Shown here piece by piece: positions 5,131-5,304 of a stretch of DNA of 5,304 nucleotides. Every line of letters begins with the position of its first letter. Position 1 is the first letter of the stretch. The stretch covers positions 1 to 5,304 of the forward strand of contig JAIBDK010000189.1 of the NCBI GenBank assembly GCA_024679435.1. Reading direction: 5' to 3'. Origin of the DNA: Gammaproteobacteria bacterium. GTDB lineage: Bacteria; Pseudomonadota; Gammaproteobacteria; Arenicellales; Poriferihabitantaceae. The notes beneath the pieces were generated by a model, which was given only the letters and a program-made list of their open reading frames with translations, was not told where the DNA came from and searched no databases. The position numbers were made by a program, and so were the translations under genes.

Positions 5131-5304
5131 TTGAACTCTACAGAAAAAATCGTACTTGAATCAGAAATTACCTGCCCGCAGTGCGAATACAAAAAGACTG
5201 AAACAATGCCTACGGATGCTTGTCAGTATTATTACGAGTGTGAAGGTTGTAAGAAATTACTAAAACCTGTTAGTGGTGATTGTTGTGTATTTTGTTCGTA
5301 CGGA
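5131..5304 (+). CDS. GDCCVxC domain protein, 3'-truncated by window end
   Basis: Fifty-eight codons are visible and the frame is still open at the window end. The protein shows CPQC (15-18), Cys31 in TMPTDACQYYYECEGC, a second knuckle CEGC (37-40), and GDCCVFCSYG (49-58). That last motif defines the small 'GDCCVxC domain-containing (seleno)protein' family, of about 65-75 residues, so only roughly ten residues should be missing. In some relatives a Cys of this motif is selenocysteine; here all are ordinary TGC or TGT codons. The Cys pairs suggest a zinc ribbon or thiol/metal site; the function of the family is not established. The start is probably TTG 5131: the frame has a TAA at 5116-5118 and no ATG between, and AAGG at 5117-5120 gives a ribosome site ten bases away. 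The next in-frame ATG falls inside the TETMPTDAC block and is too late. Confidence 0.88.
   Translation, partial: MNSTEKIVLESEITCPQCEYKKTETMPTDACQYYYECEGCKKLLKPVSGDCCVFCSYG

Overview
The window reads as a bacterial chromosome segment, most likely from a gammaproteobacterium (inference from protein-family resemblance and moderate, slightly AT-leaning base composition; no rRNA or other taxonomic marker is present). Every credible gene lies on the + strand. I see no tRNA, rRNA, CRISPR, transposase or integrase.

Layout: (1) 1-816, the 3' part of a PAPS-dependent sulfotransferase cut by the window start. (2) 817-979, a spacer holding a doubtful 40-codon ORF that overlaps the sulfotransferase stop. 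(3) 980-1276, a DUF1330 protein. (4) 1277-1490, a spacer rich in nested inverted repeats. (5) 1491-3281, a three-part signalling-type protein with a class III nucleotide cyclase domain, a TolB-like N-terminal domain and TPR repeats. (6) 3418-3831, an exported cupin. (7) 3955-4359 and 4456-4845, two different SnoaL/NTF2-fold proteins in tandem. (8) about 4956-5092, a broken remnant of an SGNH/GDSL-type hydrolase C-terminus, frameshifted by a 17-bp tandem duplication. (9) 5131-end, a GDCCVxC-domain zinc-ribbon-like protein cut by the window end.

The genes do not form an obvious pathway. They look like a string of independent one-gene units, mostly small accessory enzymes or ligand-binding folds, each with its own spacer. 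The most interesting structural signal is in the spacers. The hexamer CATAAC occurs four times on the + strand, each time at or within about 50 bases after a gene's stop codon. In several cases it opens an imperfect inverted repeat laid out like an integron attC site. The clearest is at 3836-3923: it has TAAC, seven bases, TCAAG, then a CTTCG-tipped stem, CTTAA, and a degraded GTTATG-like end. I therefore suggest that at least the cupin to GDCCVxC stretch, and perhaps the whole window, is a decayed integron-type cassette array without a visible integrase (a CALIN-like region). This is inference and needs a covariance-model search. The 1.8-kb cyclase gene is unusually large for a cassette and has no such site directly behind it, so it may be ordinary chromosomal DNA.
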